Source of the DNA: Sphaerotilus uruguayifluvii | GTDB lineage: Bacteria; Pseudomonadota; Gammaproteobacteria; Burkholderiales; Burkholderiaceae_C | NCBI RefSeq assembly: GCF_013294065.1 | Contig: NZ_JABSNM010000020.1 | Coordinates: 1-64,000 of the forward strand | DNA: 64,000 nt | Direction: 5' to 3' | Part shown: positions 22,521 to 31,070 of the stretch, piece by piece | Layout of the letters: each line of letters opens with the position of its first letter | Numbering within the stretch: the first letter of the stretch is position 1 | Position numbers and translations under genes: made by a program | Notes under the pieces: model-generated | The model's input: the letters and a program-made list of their open reading frames with translations, nothing else | The model's database searches: none | What the model was told of the DNA's origin: nothing

Positions 22521-24470
22521 TCATTCCTCGGGCCCGCTCCAGGCCATCCGGCCGGCCTGCCGGCGCTCGTGGCGCTGCAGCGCGTGGCGCATGCGGATGC
22601 CGTCGAGCTCGTCGAGCCACTGCGCCAGCCGCCACAGCGCGGCGGTCAGGCGCGAGTCGGCAGGCCTGCCCACGAGGGTAGCCGCGAGCCGGCCGGGCAA
22701 GCGGCGGAACAGCACGCCTTCTCCCGAACACAACAGCGTTTCCGCCGACCCCGGATCGCCCTGGCGCGCGCAGCGGCCGACGAGCTGGCGCCAGGCCCGC
22801 GCGCCGAAGTCGTCGGCGCAGGCCAGCACATGCAGGCCGCCCTGGCGGTGCACCTCCGGATCGAGCGCGATGTCGGTGCCGCGGCCGGCGATCTGCGTGG
22901 CCACCGTGATGCGCCCGGGCCGGCCGGCGCGCGCGATGACCTCGTGCTCGAGCGCGCCCTGCAGCGCGTGCAGCACCAGCGGCCGCAGCCCGCGCTCGCG
23001 CAGCAGCGCCGCGATGCGCTCGGAATCGGCCACCGAGGCGGTGCCGATCAGCACCGCGCGCCCGGCGCCGGCCAGCGCGGCGGCGCGCTCGCTAACCGCC
23101 TGCCAACGCACCTGCGCCTCGGCGAAGACCCGCGTGCCCTGCAGCTCCAGCCGGGAGGCGCGGTGGCGCGCCACCCGCAGCACCGGCGTGCCGTAGGCCA
23201 GCGCCATCTCCGGCCCGACCTCGGCCAGCGTGCCGCTCAGCCCGCCGAGCCGGTGATAGCGCGCGAACAGGCGCCGGTAGGTGAGCTGCGCCAGCGTGCG
23301 CTGCGCCGCCGGCGGCGCCAGCCCCTCCTTCATCGCCAGCAGCGCATGCAGGCCGCGCGACCACTGCCGCTCGGGGGCGGCCCGGCCGGTCAGCGCATCG
23401 ACCAGCACCACCGCGCCGGCCTGCACCACATAGTCGCGGTCGCGCTGCAGCCGGTGCTGCGCGGCGAGCGCGCGCCGCAGCCCGTCCTCGTGCCAGCGCG
23501 CATCCGACCAGGGCCGCGGCAGCGCCGCCGCCAGCGCCGCCAGCCCGGCCCGCCCCGCCGGCGTCAGCCGGGCCTCGCCGCCGTCGAGCACGAAGTCGAC
23601 GCCGGCCCGCGCCGCACCGGCCTGCGCCAGCAGCGTGCGCAGCACCGCCTCGGGCAGCTCCGGCGGCGCCGGCGCGGCCAGCACCAGCGGCACGCGCGCC
23701 TCGTCGCAGAGCACGCTGTCGGCCTCGTCGATCAGCGCCAGGCACAGGCCGCGCAGCCGAGGCCGCGCACGCTCCGGCGCCGCCGCCTCGCCGCGGGCCT
23801 GCCAGGCCAGGCTGCCGTCGGGCCGGCCGAAGTCGACCCGGTCGCGCAGGTGGTCGAAGGCCAGCTCGCGCGCCGGTGCATGCACCACGTCGCAGGCATA
23901 GGCGGCGCGGCGGGCCGCGTCATCCAGCGACGAGGCGATCCAGCCCGAGCTCAGGTCCAGCGCGCGGTACAGCGGCTCGAGCCGGCGCGCGTCGCGCTCG
24001 GCGAGGTAGTCGTTGGCGGTCAGCACATGCACCGGCACGCCGGCCAGCGCCGCGGTCGCCGCGGCCAGGAAGGTCGCCACCGTCTTGCCCTCGCCGGTGG
24101 CCATCTCGACCAGACTGCCCTGCAGCATGGTCCAGGCCGCGAGCATCTGCGGCTCGTGCGGGAGGAAGCCGAGCTCGCGCTGCACCAGCAGCGCCAGGCG
24201 GTGCATCACCTCGGCGCCGACCTGCGCACCGAAGCCCTCGGTGCGCAGCCGCGCGCGCCAGCGCGGCGCCACGACATCCTCGGGCAGCGGCACCGCAGGC
24301 GCGGCCCGCAGCGCGCGCAGCCGCGCCAGGAACGCCGGGCGCTCGCGCCGCAGCCGCCAGACGGCGTGCAGCGCCTGCAGCCCCCCCGGCGCCTCCTCGC
24401 GCATCGGGTACGGCCCCCAGACCGGGCCGGGGCGCACCAGCGCCGCCGCCGCGTCGGCCCGCGTGCCCAT
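22521..24470 (-). CDS. Short SecA-like ATPase (accessory SecA paralog)
   Basis: The 649-residue protein carries the SecA DEAD motor. Motifs are Walker A TGEGKT (125-130), VLTANDYLAERD (motif Ia region), DEAD box D248-E-A-D with the SecA-specific DEAR-PL following, LGGLSGT (408-414), QIAGRGTDIAL (526-536) and QLVGRCARQGDPGS (562-575). These residues match SecA rather than other helicases. It lacks the roughly 250-residue helical wing/scaffold region and the zinc-binding tail of the ~900-residue housekeeping SecA, and its preprotein-crosslinking part is diverged. It is probably a dedicated motor for the operon's cargo rather than general SecA. The start is an ATG five bases after the preceding stop. 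Whether it pairs with SecYEG or with the neighbouring membrane proteins is unknown. Confidence 0.9.
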   Translation of the reverse strand: MGTRADAAAALVRPGPVWGPYPMREEAPGGLQALHAVWRLRRERPAFLARLRALRAAPAVPLPEDVVAPRWRARLRTEGFGAQVGAEVMHRLALLVQRELGFLPHEPQMLAAWTMLQGSLVEMATGEGKTVATFLAAATAALAGVPVHVLTANDYLAERDARRLEPLYRALDLSSGWIASSLDDAARRAAYACDVVHAPARELAFDHLRDRVDFGRPDGSLAWQARGEAAAPERARPRLRGLCLALIDEADSVLCDEARVPLVLAAPAPPELPEAVLRTLLAQAGAARAGVDFVLDGGEARLTPAGRAGLAALAAALPRPWSDARWHEDGLRRALAAQHRLQRDRDYVVQAGAVVLVDALTGRAAPERQWSRGLHALLAMKEGLAPPAAQRTLAQLTYRRLFARYHRLGGLSGTLAEVGPEMALAYGTPVLRVARHRASRLELQGTRVFAEAQVRWQAVSERAAALAGAGRAVLIGTASVADSERIAALLRERGLRPLVLHALQGALEHEVIARAGRPGRITVATQIAGRGTDIALDPEVHRQGGLHVLACADDFGARAWRQLVGRCARQGDPGSAETLLCSGEGVLFRRLPGRLAATLVGRPADSRLTAALWRLAQWLDELDGIRMRHALQRHERRQAGRMAWSGPEE

Positions 24471-24475
24471 CGCCG

Positions 24476-26650
24476 TCAGCGTCCGGCCGGCACGTCGACG
24501 GCCTCGCCGAGGTGGCGCAGCACCTGGCGCTGCAGCGCCTCCAGCAGCCGCGCGCCCAGCGGCCGGCTGCCGTGGTCGAAGCGCACCATCAGCCGCCCGC
24601 CCAGACGGCCGTCGAGCCGCTCGACCGGCAGCTCCGGCACCTGCACGTCGACGATGGCCACCGGCGCCAGCGGCGTCAGCCCCTCGCGGTCGGCCGGATC
24701 GACCTCGACGGCCCCGCCGCCCTGGCTGCCCAGCGCGGCCGAGGGCAGGCGCATCACCGTCGCCGGCACGCTGCCGTCCCACTGCCCGGCCAGCGTGCGG
24801 CCCGGGCGCTCGAGCGCGACCACCTCGACCGCGCGCACGCCGCGCAGCAGCGCCGCGCTGCGGTCGCCCGCCACCGCCACCCGCGCGACCAGCCGGTCAT
24901 CGGCGATCAGGTGGCCGAGCACCTCGCCGCGGCTGACCTGCCGGCCGGCCAGCGCCTGCGGCGCGATCCAGCGGATGCGGCCGGCCCGGCGCGCGCGCAG
25001 GTCGAGCGCCTCCAGCCGCGCCGCCAGATCCTGCTGCTGGCGCGCCAGCGCCGCGGCCTGCGCCTCGGCCCGGGCCGCGCCGGCCGGATCGCGCACCTGG
25101 CGCGCGGTCGCGTCGACCTCCAGCGCCAGGCGCTGCGCCTGCACCCGCGCCAGCTCGACCGGCAGCGTCGGGCTGTCGATGCGCAGCAGCGGCGCCGAGG
25201 CCGCCAGCGCCGCACCGTCGGCCGCGCGCACCTCGACCACCTCGCCGTCGGCCGGCGCGCGCACCAGCGCCTCCTCCGGCATCCAGGCCACCGCCTCGGC
25301 CACCGTCGCCTCCGGCACCGGCAGCGCCAGCAGCAGCGCCGCCAGCGCCGCGACCGTGCCCAGCACCGCCGCGGCGACCTGCGCCCGCCGGCCCTGCAGC
25401 TCGGGCGCGCCGGCCAGCCAGCGCACCAGCCCCGCCAGCGGCCGCAAGCCCAGGCGCACCAGCGCCAGCGCCGCCACCGTCAGCGCCAGGAGCGCCGACA
25501 GCTTCGCCAGCCAGAACACCACCGACACGCTCACCGTCACCGAGAACAGCCAGGCCAGCGGCGCATGCAGCCCCAGCGCCAGGCGCTGCAGCGCCGGCCG
25601 CGGCGCGCGCCGCGGCAGCGGCTGGCGCGAGATCCACGCACCCAGGCGCTCGAGCCAGGCGGTGCGGCTGCGCGCGGCCAGGTTCGGCAGGTCCAGCAGG
25701 TCCGACAGGACGTGATAGCCGTCCATGCGCACCAGCGGATTGGCGTTGGCCAGCAGGGTCGAGCCGGCGCCGACCACCGCCAGCGTCAGCGCCAGATCGC
25801 GCGGCAGGCCCGGCTGCAGCGCCGACCAGGCCAGCACGCCCAGCGCCGCCAGCACCAGCTCGACGGCGACGCCGGCCAGGCCGACGGCCACCCGCTCGCG
25901 CCGGCGCGCCAGGCCGGCGGCGGCCGACGCATCGACATAGGGCGCCGGCAGCAGGTACATCACCGCGATGCCGACATGGCGCACCTCGGCGCCGAAGCGC
26001 CGCATCGCCAGCGCATGTCCCAGCTCGTGCAGCGCCTTCATGAAGGGATAGATCGCCCAGGCGCTCGCGACGAAGACCGGGCTGGCCAGACGCCGGCGCA
26101 GGTCGTCGTGCAGCGCCGGCGCCTCGAGCAGCGCCTGCACCAGGCCGGCCAGCACCAGCAGCGCCGCCGCCAGCAGCACCGGCGGCTGGCCGAGCAGCCA
26201 CGCCAGCGGATCGAGCCGTGCCAGCCACCGCCCCGGATCGCCCAGCGGCAGCCGCCACGACAGCGGATCGAGCGCGGCGCGGCGCCGGCGGCGCTCCTGC
26301 TGCGCCTGGCCGCGCAGCAGCGCCTGCAGGTCGGGCAGCTGCTCGCACTGCAGCAGCCCGGCCGCATCCAGCCGCGCCAGCCACTCGACCACCTCGACCT
26401 GGGTCGGCGGGCGCAGCTCGTGCTCGCACAGCCAGCCCCAGAGCTCGCCGACGCTGAGCCGGCCGTCGAAGCGGCCGACGAAGGCCCAGCCGGCCTCGTC
26501 GAGCAGGTGATGGCGCCCGGTCAGCATGTCGGCGAGCAGATGGCGCGCCTGCTCGCCCTCGCCGCGATGGCGCACCCGCACCGTCGCGCGCAGCCGCGGA
26601 ACGACCGCGGCGACCCGGTGCCAGAGCGGGCTGTCGATCGCCGCGTTCAT
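24476..26650 (-). CDS. M50 (site-2-type) membrane zinc protease with PqqD-like N-terminus and HlyD-like C-terminus
   Basis: The 724-residue protein has three parts. Residues about 25-105 form a PqqD/RRE-like winged helix (LLDEAGWAFVGRFDGRLSV, then an LxxLxxAGLL ending). Residues about 155-445 are a polytopic membrane region with the zinc site HELGH (208-212) and the partner motif NPLVRMDGYH (N304, D310) that identify M50 intramembrane proteases. Residues about 450-724 carry a lipoyl-type HlyD domain (RAPADGEVVEV...) with a helical hairpin and beta-barrel. Known relatives act in peptide maturation and export loci. Here it may recognise, cleave or hand over the LEPR-LL leader of the giant protein, which is inference. 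The ATG overlaps the upstream TGA (ATGA). All zinc ligands look intact. Confidence 0.87.
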   Translation of the reverse strand: MNAAIDSPLWHRVAAVVPRLRATVRVRHRGEGEQARHLLADMLTGRHHLLDEAGWAFVGRFDGRLSVGELWGWLCEHELRPPTQVEVVEWLARLDAAGLLQCEQLPDLQALLRGQAQQERRRRRAALDPLSWRLPLGDPGRWLARLDPLAWLLGQPPVLLAAALLVLAGLVQALLEAPALHDDLRRRLASPVFVASAWAIYPFMKALHELGHALAMRRFGAEVRHVGIAVMYLLPAPYVDASAAAGLARRRERVAVGLAGVAVELVLAALGVLAWSALQPGLPRDLALTLAVVGAGSTLLANANPLVRMDGYHVLSDLLDLPNLAARSRTAWLERLGAWISRQPLPRRAPRPALQRLALGLHAPLAWLFSVTVSVSVVFWLAKLSALLALTVAALALVRLGLRPLAGLVRWLAGAPELQGRRAQVAAAVLGTVAALAALLLALPVPEATVAEAVAWMPEEALVRAPADGEVVEVRAADGAALAASAPLLRIDSPTLPVELARVQAQRLALEVDATARQVRDPAGAARAEAQAAALARQQQDLAARLEALDLRARRAGRIRWIAPQALAGRQVSRGEVLGHLIADDRLVARVAVAGDRSAALLRGVRAVEVVALERPGRTLAGQWDGSVPATVMRLPSAALGSQGGGAVEVDPADREGLTPLAPVAIVDVQVPELPVERLDGRLGGRLMVRFDHGSRPLGARLLEALQRQVLRHLGEAVDVPAGR

Positions 26651-28179
26651 CCGGCCAGCGTCCACCAGCTCATGCGCAGCCAGTCCGGCAGCCGGCCCAG
26701 CAGCGCACGCACCATCAGCTGCCGCCCGGCCTCGAGCCGGGCGACGCCCTCGTAGCCGGGCCGCAGCGCCGGCGCCGCCTGCGCCAGCGCCGCCTCGACC
26801 TCGAAGCCGTTGCGCCCCTCGCGCAGCGTCGCCACCGGCGTGACCCGGGTCACCGTCAGCGCCATCGCCCGGCCCGGGCTGGCGCTGACCCGCAGCGCGC
26901 CGGTCTGGCCGACCCGCACCGCGGCGATGTCGCGCTCGTCGACCCACAGCACCAGCCGGAAGCCCTCGGCCGGCGCCACCGTCATCAGCGCCTCGCCACG
27001 GCGCACCGGCGCACCCACCGAGCGGCTCAGGTCGCCGGCGACCACCAGCCCGGACATCGGCGCCAGCACCCGGCCGCGCTCGAGCTCGGCGCGGGCCTGC
27101 TCGGCGCGCGCCCGGGCCTCGTCGACCCGGGCCATCTGCACCACCAGCTGCGCCTGGTCATGGCGGGCGAGCGCCTCGCTGACGGCGGTCTCGGCCTGGC
27201 TCTGCGCGGCCTCGGCCGCGCGCAGCTCCTGGCGCGCGCCCTCGCCGTCGAGATCGACCAGCGGCTGCCCTTCGACGACGCGCGCGCCCGGCCTCGCATG
27301 CACGACCGCGACGAAGCCGTCGCGCGGCGCCACCAGCTGGCGCTCGTGCAGGCCGTGCACTGCCGCCGGCGCGACCACCTCGCGGCGCACCGGCAGCAGC
27401 GCCAGCGCGCACAGCAGCGCCGCCGCGCCCAGCATCAGCGGACGGCGCAGCGGCGCCAGTCCGGCCGGCCAGCCGCCCAGCCCCGCCAGCGGATCGCGGC
27501 GGCGGCGCTCGACATGCATGCGCAGCATCGGCGCGAGGAACTGCGCCGCCTGCTCCAGCCGGAGGATCTCCTCGGTGCGGAACGGCGCGCCGAGATCGCG
27601 CTGCAGCGTCAGCGCGCCGACGACCCGCCCGTCCAGCCCCAGCGGAACGGTGCAGACCGCACAGGCGCCCAGCACCCGGCCGAGCTGCACATGCGCCAGC
27701 CCGGGATGCAGCGGCACGGCGCGGCGCGACGGATGCGTCAGCGTGCAGGCACTGGCCGCGGCCTCGCTCATCGCCGCATGCAGGTCGCGCACCAGCTCGG
27801 CGGCCTCGGACGGACGGTTCAGGTCCGACACGGCCAGCACCTCCATCTCGGAGGCGGCACGCCGGCGCAGCCCGAGCGCGACCCGGTCGCAGCGCAGGCT
27901 CGCGGCCAGGTGCAGCACCAGCGCCCGCAGCGGATCGGTGCCGCGCGGCGGCTGCAGGAAGGCCGCGAGCGTCTCCATCAGCCAGCCGGCGGCCGGCATC
28001 GGGCGCGCGGCCGCCGCAGCGGCCGGTGCGGGCGCCGAGGCACCGAAGCCGACCGGCGCAGCCAGCCGGCGGGCCTCGCGCAGCGCCTGGTCGAGCCGGG
28101 CCGAGGCCTCGTCGACCGGAGCGGTCGCGGCGGGGCCGGGCTCGGAGCGTGTCGGAAGCGAAGAAATCGGGGCGTTCAC
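26647..28179 (-). CDS. GAF domain fused to a HlyD-type adaptor, first gene of the operon
   Basis: The 510-residue protein begins at GTG, the first possible start after an in-frame TAG. Residues about 65-220 form a GAF-like sensory domain in the cytoplasm, a single membrane helix lies at about 247-263, and the rest is a periplasmic HlyD domain (lipoyl half DGFVAVVHARPGARVVEGQP, helical hairpin, second lipoyl half, beta-barrel). HlyD adaptors normally have only a short cytoplasmic tail, so the GAF domain suggests ligand-gated control of export. It heads a six-gene run with gaps of 26 bases or less. The 94 bases upstream (28180-28273) should hold the promoter, but I see no convincing -35/-10 pair there. 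Confidence 0.85.
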   Translation of the reverse strand: MNAPISSLPTRSEPGPAATAPVDEASARLDQALREARRLAAPVGFGASAPAPAAAAAARPMPAAGWLMETLAAFLQPPRGTDPLRALVLHLAASLRCDRVALGLRRRAASEMEVLAVSDLNRPSEAAELVRDLHAAMSEAAASACTLTHPSRRAVPLHPGLAHVQLGRVLGACAVCTVPLGLDGRVVGALTLQRDLGAPFRTEEILRLEQAAQFLAPMLRMHVERRRRDPLAGLGGWPAGLAPLRRPLMLGAAALLCALALLPVRREVVAPAAVHGLHERQLVAPRDGFVAVVHARPGARVVEGQPLVDLDGEGARQELRAAEAAQSQAETAVSEALARHDQAQLVVQMARVDEARARAEQARAELERGRVLAPMSGLVVAGDLSRSVGAPVRRGEALMTVAPAEGFRLVLWVDERDIAAVRVGQTGALRVSASPGRAMALTVTRVTPVATLREGRNGFEVEAALAQAAPALRPGYEGVARLEAGRQLMVRALLGRLPDWLRMSWWTLAG

Positions 28180-28273
28180 CGGCGCCTATTCAAGCGCGTC
28201 GGCGCCGCGGCGGTACGGCGATGAAACCGGCAAACCCCCTTCAAACGCCCGCCGGCCGAAGACCGGCCGACGC

Positions 28274-29035
28274 TCAGGCGCCGAGCCGCTCGGCCAGCAC
28301 GCGCAGGTCGGCGACCGTCAGATGGCCTGCGGCGTGCTCGTCGTCGGGGCGGCCGTCGGCGGGGCCCGGCCGGTGCGCCGCGTCCGGCCGGCGCACCCAG
28401 GCGCTGTGCAGCCCGGCGCGGCGGGCGCCCACCACGTCGAGCGCCCAGTCGTCGCCGACATGCAGCACCTGCGCCGGCGCCAGGCCGAGCCGCGCGCAGG
28501 CGGCGTGGAAGATGCGCGCATCCGGCTTGGCCACGCCGCACTCGCGCGCGCCGACCGAGCCGGCCAGATGCGCCGACAGGCCGGTGGCGCCCAGCTCGGC
28601 ATTGCCGTTGGTCAGCCCGAACAGCACGAAGCGGCGCCCGAGCCGCTCCAGCGCCTCGGCGACATCCTCGTACCAGGTCACCTGCTGGCGCGCGGCGAAG
28701 AAGACGTCGAAGGCCGGATCGGCCAGGGCGACGTCCTCGCCGCAGGCAGCGAGCGCCTCGCGCAGCGTGATGCGGCGCAGCTCGGTCAGGTCATGGGCCA
28801 GATCGGGGCGGCGTCGCGCCACGTCCTGGCGCAGCGCCAGCATGCGCTCCACGCCGAAGGCGGCGGCGGTGGCCGGCGCCTGCGCCCGCAGCCAGTCGTG
28901 CAGCAGCCGCTCGGCGCGCACCAGCGTCGGTCCGACCGGCCAGAGCGTGTCGTCGAGATCGAGCGTGAGCGCACGGATCGTGCCGGCGGACCACGGAGAG
29001 ACGGAAGGCAGGGCTGGACAGTCGATCGACATCAT
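28274..29035 (-). CDS. HAD-superfamily hydrolase (YjjG/PhnX-like phosphatase)
   Basis: The 253-residue protein has the four HAD motifs: nucleophile LDLDDTLW, motif II LTNGN, the lysine in CGVAKPDARIF, and the acidic motif GDDWALDV. A helical cap lies between motifs I and II. This pattern fits small-molecule phosphatases of the YjjG/subfamily I type, with nucleotide monophosphates or sugar phosphates as usual substrates. Two adjacent ATGs (29035, 29032) are possible starts, and a GTG at 29053 would add six residues. It is divergent from hemH with a 59-base gap and sits upstream of, but 94 bases apart from, the exoprotein operon. Confidence 0.88.
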   Translation of the reverse strand: MMSIDCPALPSVSPWSAGTIRALTLDLDDTLWPVGPTLVRAERLLHDWLRAQAPATAAAFGVERMLALRQDVARRRPDLAHDLTELRRITLREALAACGEDVALADPAFDVFFAARQQVTWYEDVAEALERLGRRFVLFGLTNGNAELGATGLSAHLAGSVGARECGVAKPDARIFHAACARLGLAPAQVLHVGDDWALDVVGARRAGLHSAWVRRPDAAHRPGPADGRPDDEHAAGHLTVADLRVLAERLGA

Positions 29036-29094
29036 GAACGGGGAAGACGGCACGGCCCCGCAGTGTCGCCGAGTCGGCGAGAATCCGCCCCGCC

Positions 29095-30192
29095 ATGCGA
29101 TATGCCCCCGAACCCGAACACCGTCACGGCCGTGCCGCCCGCACCGGCGTGCTGCTCGTCAACCTCGGCACGCCGGACGCGCCGACCGCTCCGGCCGTGC
29201 GCCGCTACCTGGCGCAGTTCCTGTCGGACCCGCGGGTGGTCGAGATCCCCGCGGCGCTGTGGAAGCCGATCCTGCACGGCATCATCCTGCGGGTGAGACC
29301 GGCGAAGTCGGCCGCCAAGTACGCCAGCATCTGGACGCCCGAGGGCTCGCCGCTGGCGGTCTGGACCCGCCATCAGGCCGCCGGCCTGCAGCGCCTGGCC
29401 GACGCCGCCGGCGAGGCGCTGACGGTGCGCCACGCGATGCGCTACGGCCAGCCCTCGATCGCCTCCGAGCTCGACGCGCTGAAGGCCGAGGGCTGCGAAC
29501 GCATCCTGGTCGTGCCGATGTACCCGCAGTACTCCGGCACCACCACCGCCAGCGTGATGGACGACGTGCACCGCTGGCAGCTGACCCAGCGCGCGCTGCC
29601 CGAGATCCGCTGGGTGCGCCAGCACCATGACGAGCCGGCCTACATCGACGCGCTGGCCGCACGGGTGCGCGACCACTGGGCCCGCGAGGGCCGCGGCGAC
29701 CACCTGCTGCTGAGCTTCCACGGCGTGCCTGAGCGCACGCTGCACCTGGGCGACCCTTACCACTGCCAGTGCCACAAGACCCGGCGTCTGCTGGCCGAGC
29801 GCCTGGGCCTGACGGCGGACCAGATCTCGCTGAGCTTCCAGAGCCGCTTCGGCAAGGCCAAGTGGCTCGAGCCCTACACCGAGCCGACGCTGCAGGCGCT
29901 GGCGAAGAAGGGCGTCAGGCACCTGCAGGTCTTCTGCCCCGGCTTCGCCGCCGACTGCCTGGAGACGCTCGAGGAGATCGCGATCGAGGGCCGGCAGGTC
30001 TTCCTGACCGCCGGCGGCCAGCGCTTCGACCACATTCCCTGCCTGAACGACCATCCGGCCTGGATCGCCGCGCTGCAGGCGGTCGTGCGGCGCCACTGCG
30101 CCGGCTGGCCGCTGCATGCCGAGGAGCTGCCCCGCGCGGCCGAACTGGAAGCGCAGCGCCAGCAGGCACTGGCGCTCGGCGCGAAGCGATGA
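29095..30192 (+). CDS. hemH: Ferrochelatase
   Basis: This enzyme inserts ferrous iron into protoporphyrin IX, the last step of heme synthesis, at the inner face of the cytoplasmic membrane. The 365-residue length is normal. LLVNLGTPDAP near the start, the metal/proton-abstracting histidine H209 in LLSFHGVPE, and a downstream glutamate-rich helix CLETLEEI are all present. GAGAAT at 29079-29084 may be its -10 box. It is a single gene followed by a short gap. Confidence 0.96.
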   Translation: MRYAPEPEHRHGRAARTGVLLVNLGTPDAPTAPAVRRYLAQFLSDPRVVEIPAALWKPILHGIILRVRPAKSAAKYASIWTPEGSPLAVWTRHQAAGLQRLADAAGEALTVRHAMRYGQPSIASELDALKAEGCERILVVPMYPQYSGTTTASVMDDVHRWQLTQRALPEIRWVRQHHDEPAYIDALAARVRDHWAREGRGDHLLLSFHGVPERTLHLGDPYHCQCHKTRRLLAERLGLTADQISLSFQSRFGKAKWLEPYTEPTLQALAKKGVRHLQVFCPGFAADCLETLEEIAIEGRQVFLTAGGQRFDHIPCLNDHPAWIAALQAVVRRHCAGWPLHAEELPRAAELEAQRQQALALGAKR

Positions 30193-30241
30193 TGACGCGG
30201 TGACGCCATGAAGGGCTGAAGCGCCGAGGGCGTCCCGGACC

Positions 30242-30988
30242 TCAGACCGGCGGCTCGCCCTCCGGCGCGCGCGGCGCCAGCAGCCAGGCCGGCAGCACCG
30301 GCACCGCCGGGCGGGCCGGCGGCGCGGCCTCGGCCGGCGCGCTGTCGGCGCGCTCGCCGTCGCCGCCCGGACGGCCGTCGTCGAAGATCGAGTCCAGCGC
30401 CTGCGCGATGTCGCGGAAGACCGACAGGTCCATGCCGGGCGCGCGCATCAGCGCGGGCGGCGCCGCGACCGGGGCGGCAGCCGCCGCCGGTGCACCCTCG
30501 TCGTCGAGCGGCAGCGCGAGCTGGCGCAGCGCGCAGCCGGCGACCTGCTCGCGCACCGACTGCACGGCGACGCCGGTCTGCTGCGCGAGCTGGCGCAGCG
30601 ACGCCTCGCGCGTCAGCAGCGCCGCGCCGCGCAGCCGCGCCAGCACCGCCAGCTGGCGCGCGACCGGCTCGGCCGAGCGCAGGGCCACCGCCTGCGCCGC
30701 GCCCTCGCCGGCCAGCCGCGCCTGCTCGCGCGCGGCACGCTCGTCGAAGGCCAGCACCTCGACCACCCGGTGCGCGCGCAGCGTGCGCCAGGCGCCCTCG
30801 CCCGCCGCCCCGGTGAGCATCAGCACCTCGGCCAGCACGATCGCCGGCACGAGCAGCGCGCCGCGCTGCTGGTCGATCTGGTCCAGCCAGGCCGAGCGCG
30901 AGGCCACCGGGCGGTGCTCCTCGTCGTCGTGCTGGCCCAGCAGCCAGGTCAGGGCATCGGCATCGGTCAGGAAGCGCATCGTCGTCAT
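30242..30988 (-). CDS. PIN-like domain protein, function unknown
   Basis: The 248-residue protein has a PIN-ribonuclease-like N-terminal half (about 1-150): an early acidic FLTDADALTWLL, VPAIVLAEVLM with the conserved glutamate, LAFDERAAREQARL with an aspartate, and a late LLTREASLRQLAQ. The C-terminal ~90 residues are Pro/Ala-rich and look unstructured, with a small DLSVFRDIAQALDSIFDDG helix. No antitoxin partner is next to it, so a toxin role is not supported. I chose the ATG at 30988; an ATG at 30979 and a farther upstream start near 31054 are possible. Confidence 0.6.
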   Translation of the reverse strand: MTTMRFLTDADALTWLLGQHDDEEHRPVASRSAWLDQIDQQRGALLVPAIVLAEVLMLTGAAGEGAWRTLRAHRVVEVLAFDERAAREQARLAGEGAAQAVALRSAEPVARQLAVLARLRGAALLTREASLRQLAQQTGVAVQSVREQVAGCALRQLALPLDDEGAPAAAAAPVAAPPALMRAPGMDLSVFRDIAQALDSIFDDGRPGGDGERADSAPAEAAPPARPAVPVLPAWLLAPRAPEGEPPV

Positions 30989-31035
30989 CGGAACAGGCTC
31001 GGGATCGCAGGCAAGGCGGGGGCGGCAACGGACTC

Positions 31036-31070
31036 GGGCCCGCCACGGCGACATGCACCGTGGCGGGCCC
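31036..31070 (-). terminator. Perfect 13-bp hairpin downstream of tctA
   Basis: GGGCCCGCCACGG and its exact complement CCGTGGCGGGCCC enclose a nine-base loop. It lies about 85 bases past the tctA stop and 48 bases before the PIN-like gene start, both on the minus strand, so it could terminate the tct transcript. No T tract follows. Confidence 0.5.

Noticed and set aside
22521-24470. Housekeeping secA
   Set aside because: The protein is about 250 residues shorter than SecA, lacks the zinc tail and scaffold region, and lies in an exoprotein operon.
8280-28179. Classical type I secretion or LapA-type system
   Set aside because: No ABC transporter or TolC-like gene is present, and no RTX repeats or LapG-type cleavage motif were recognised. 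The adaptors fit, but the motor is SecA-like.
30242-30988. Toxin of a PIN-type toxin-antitoxin pair
   Set aside because: No small antitoxin gene precedes it, and the protein has a long disordered tail unlike VapC.
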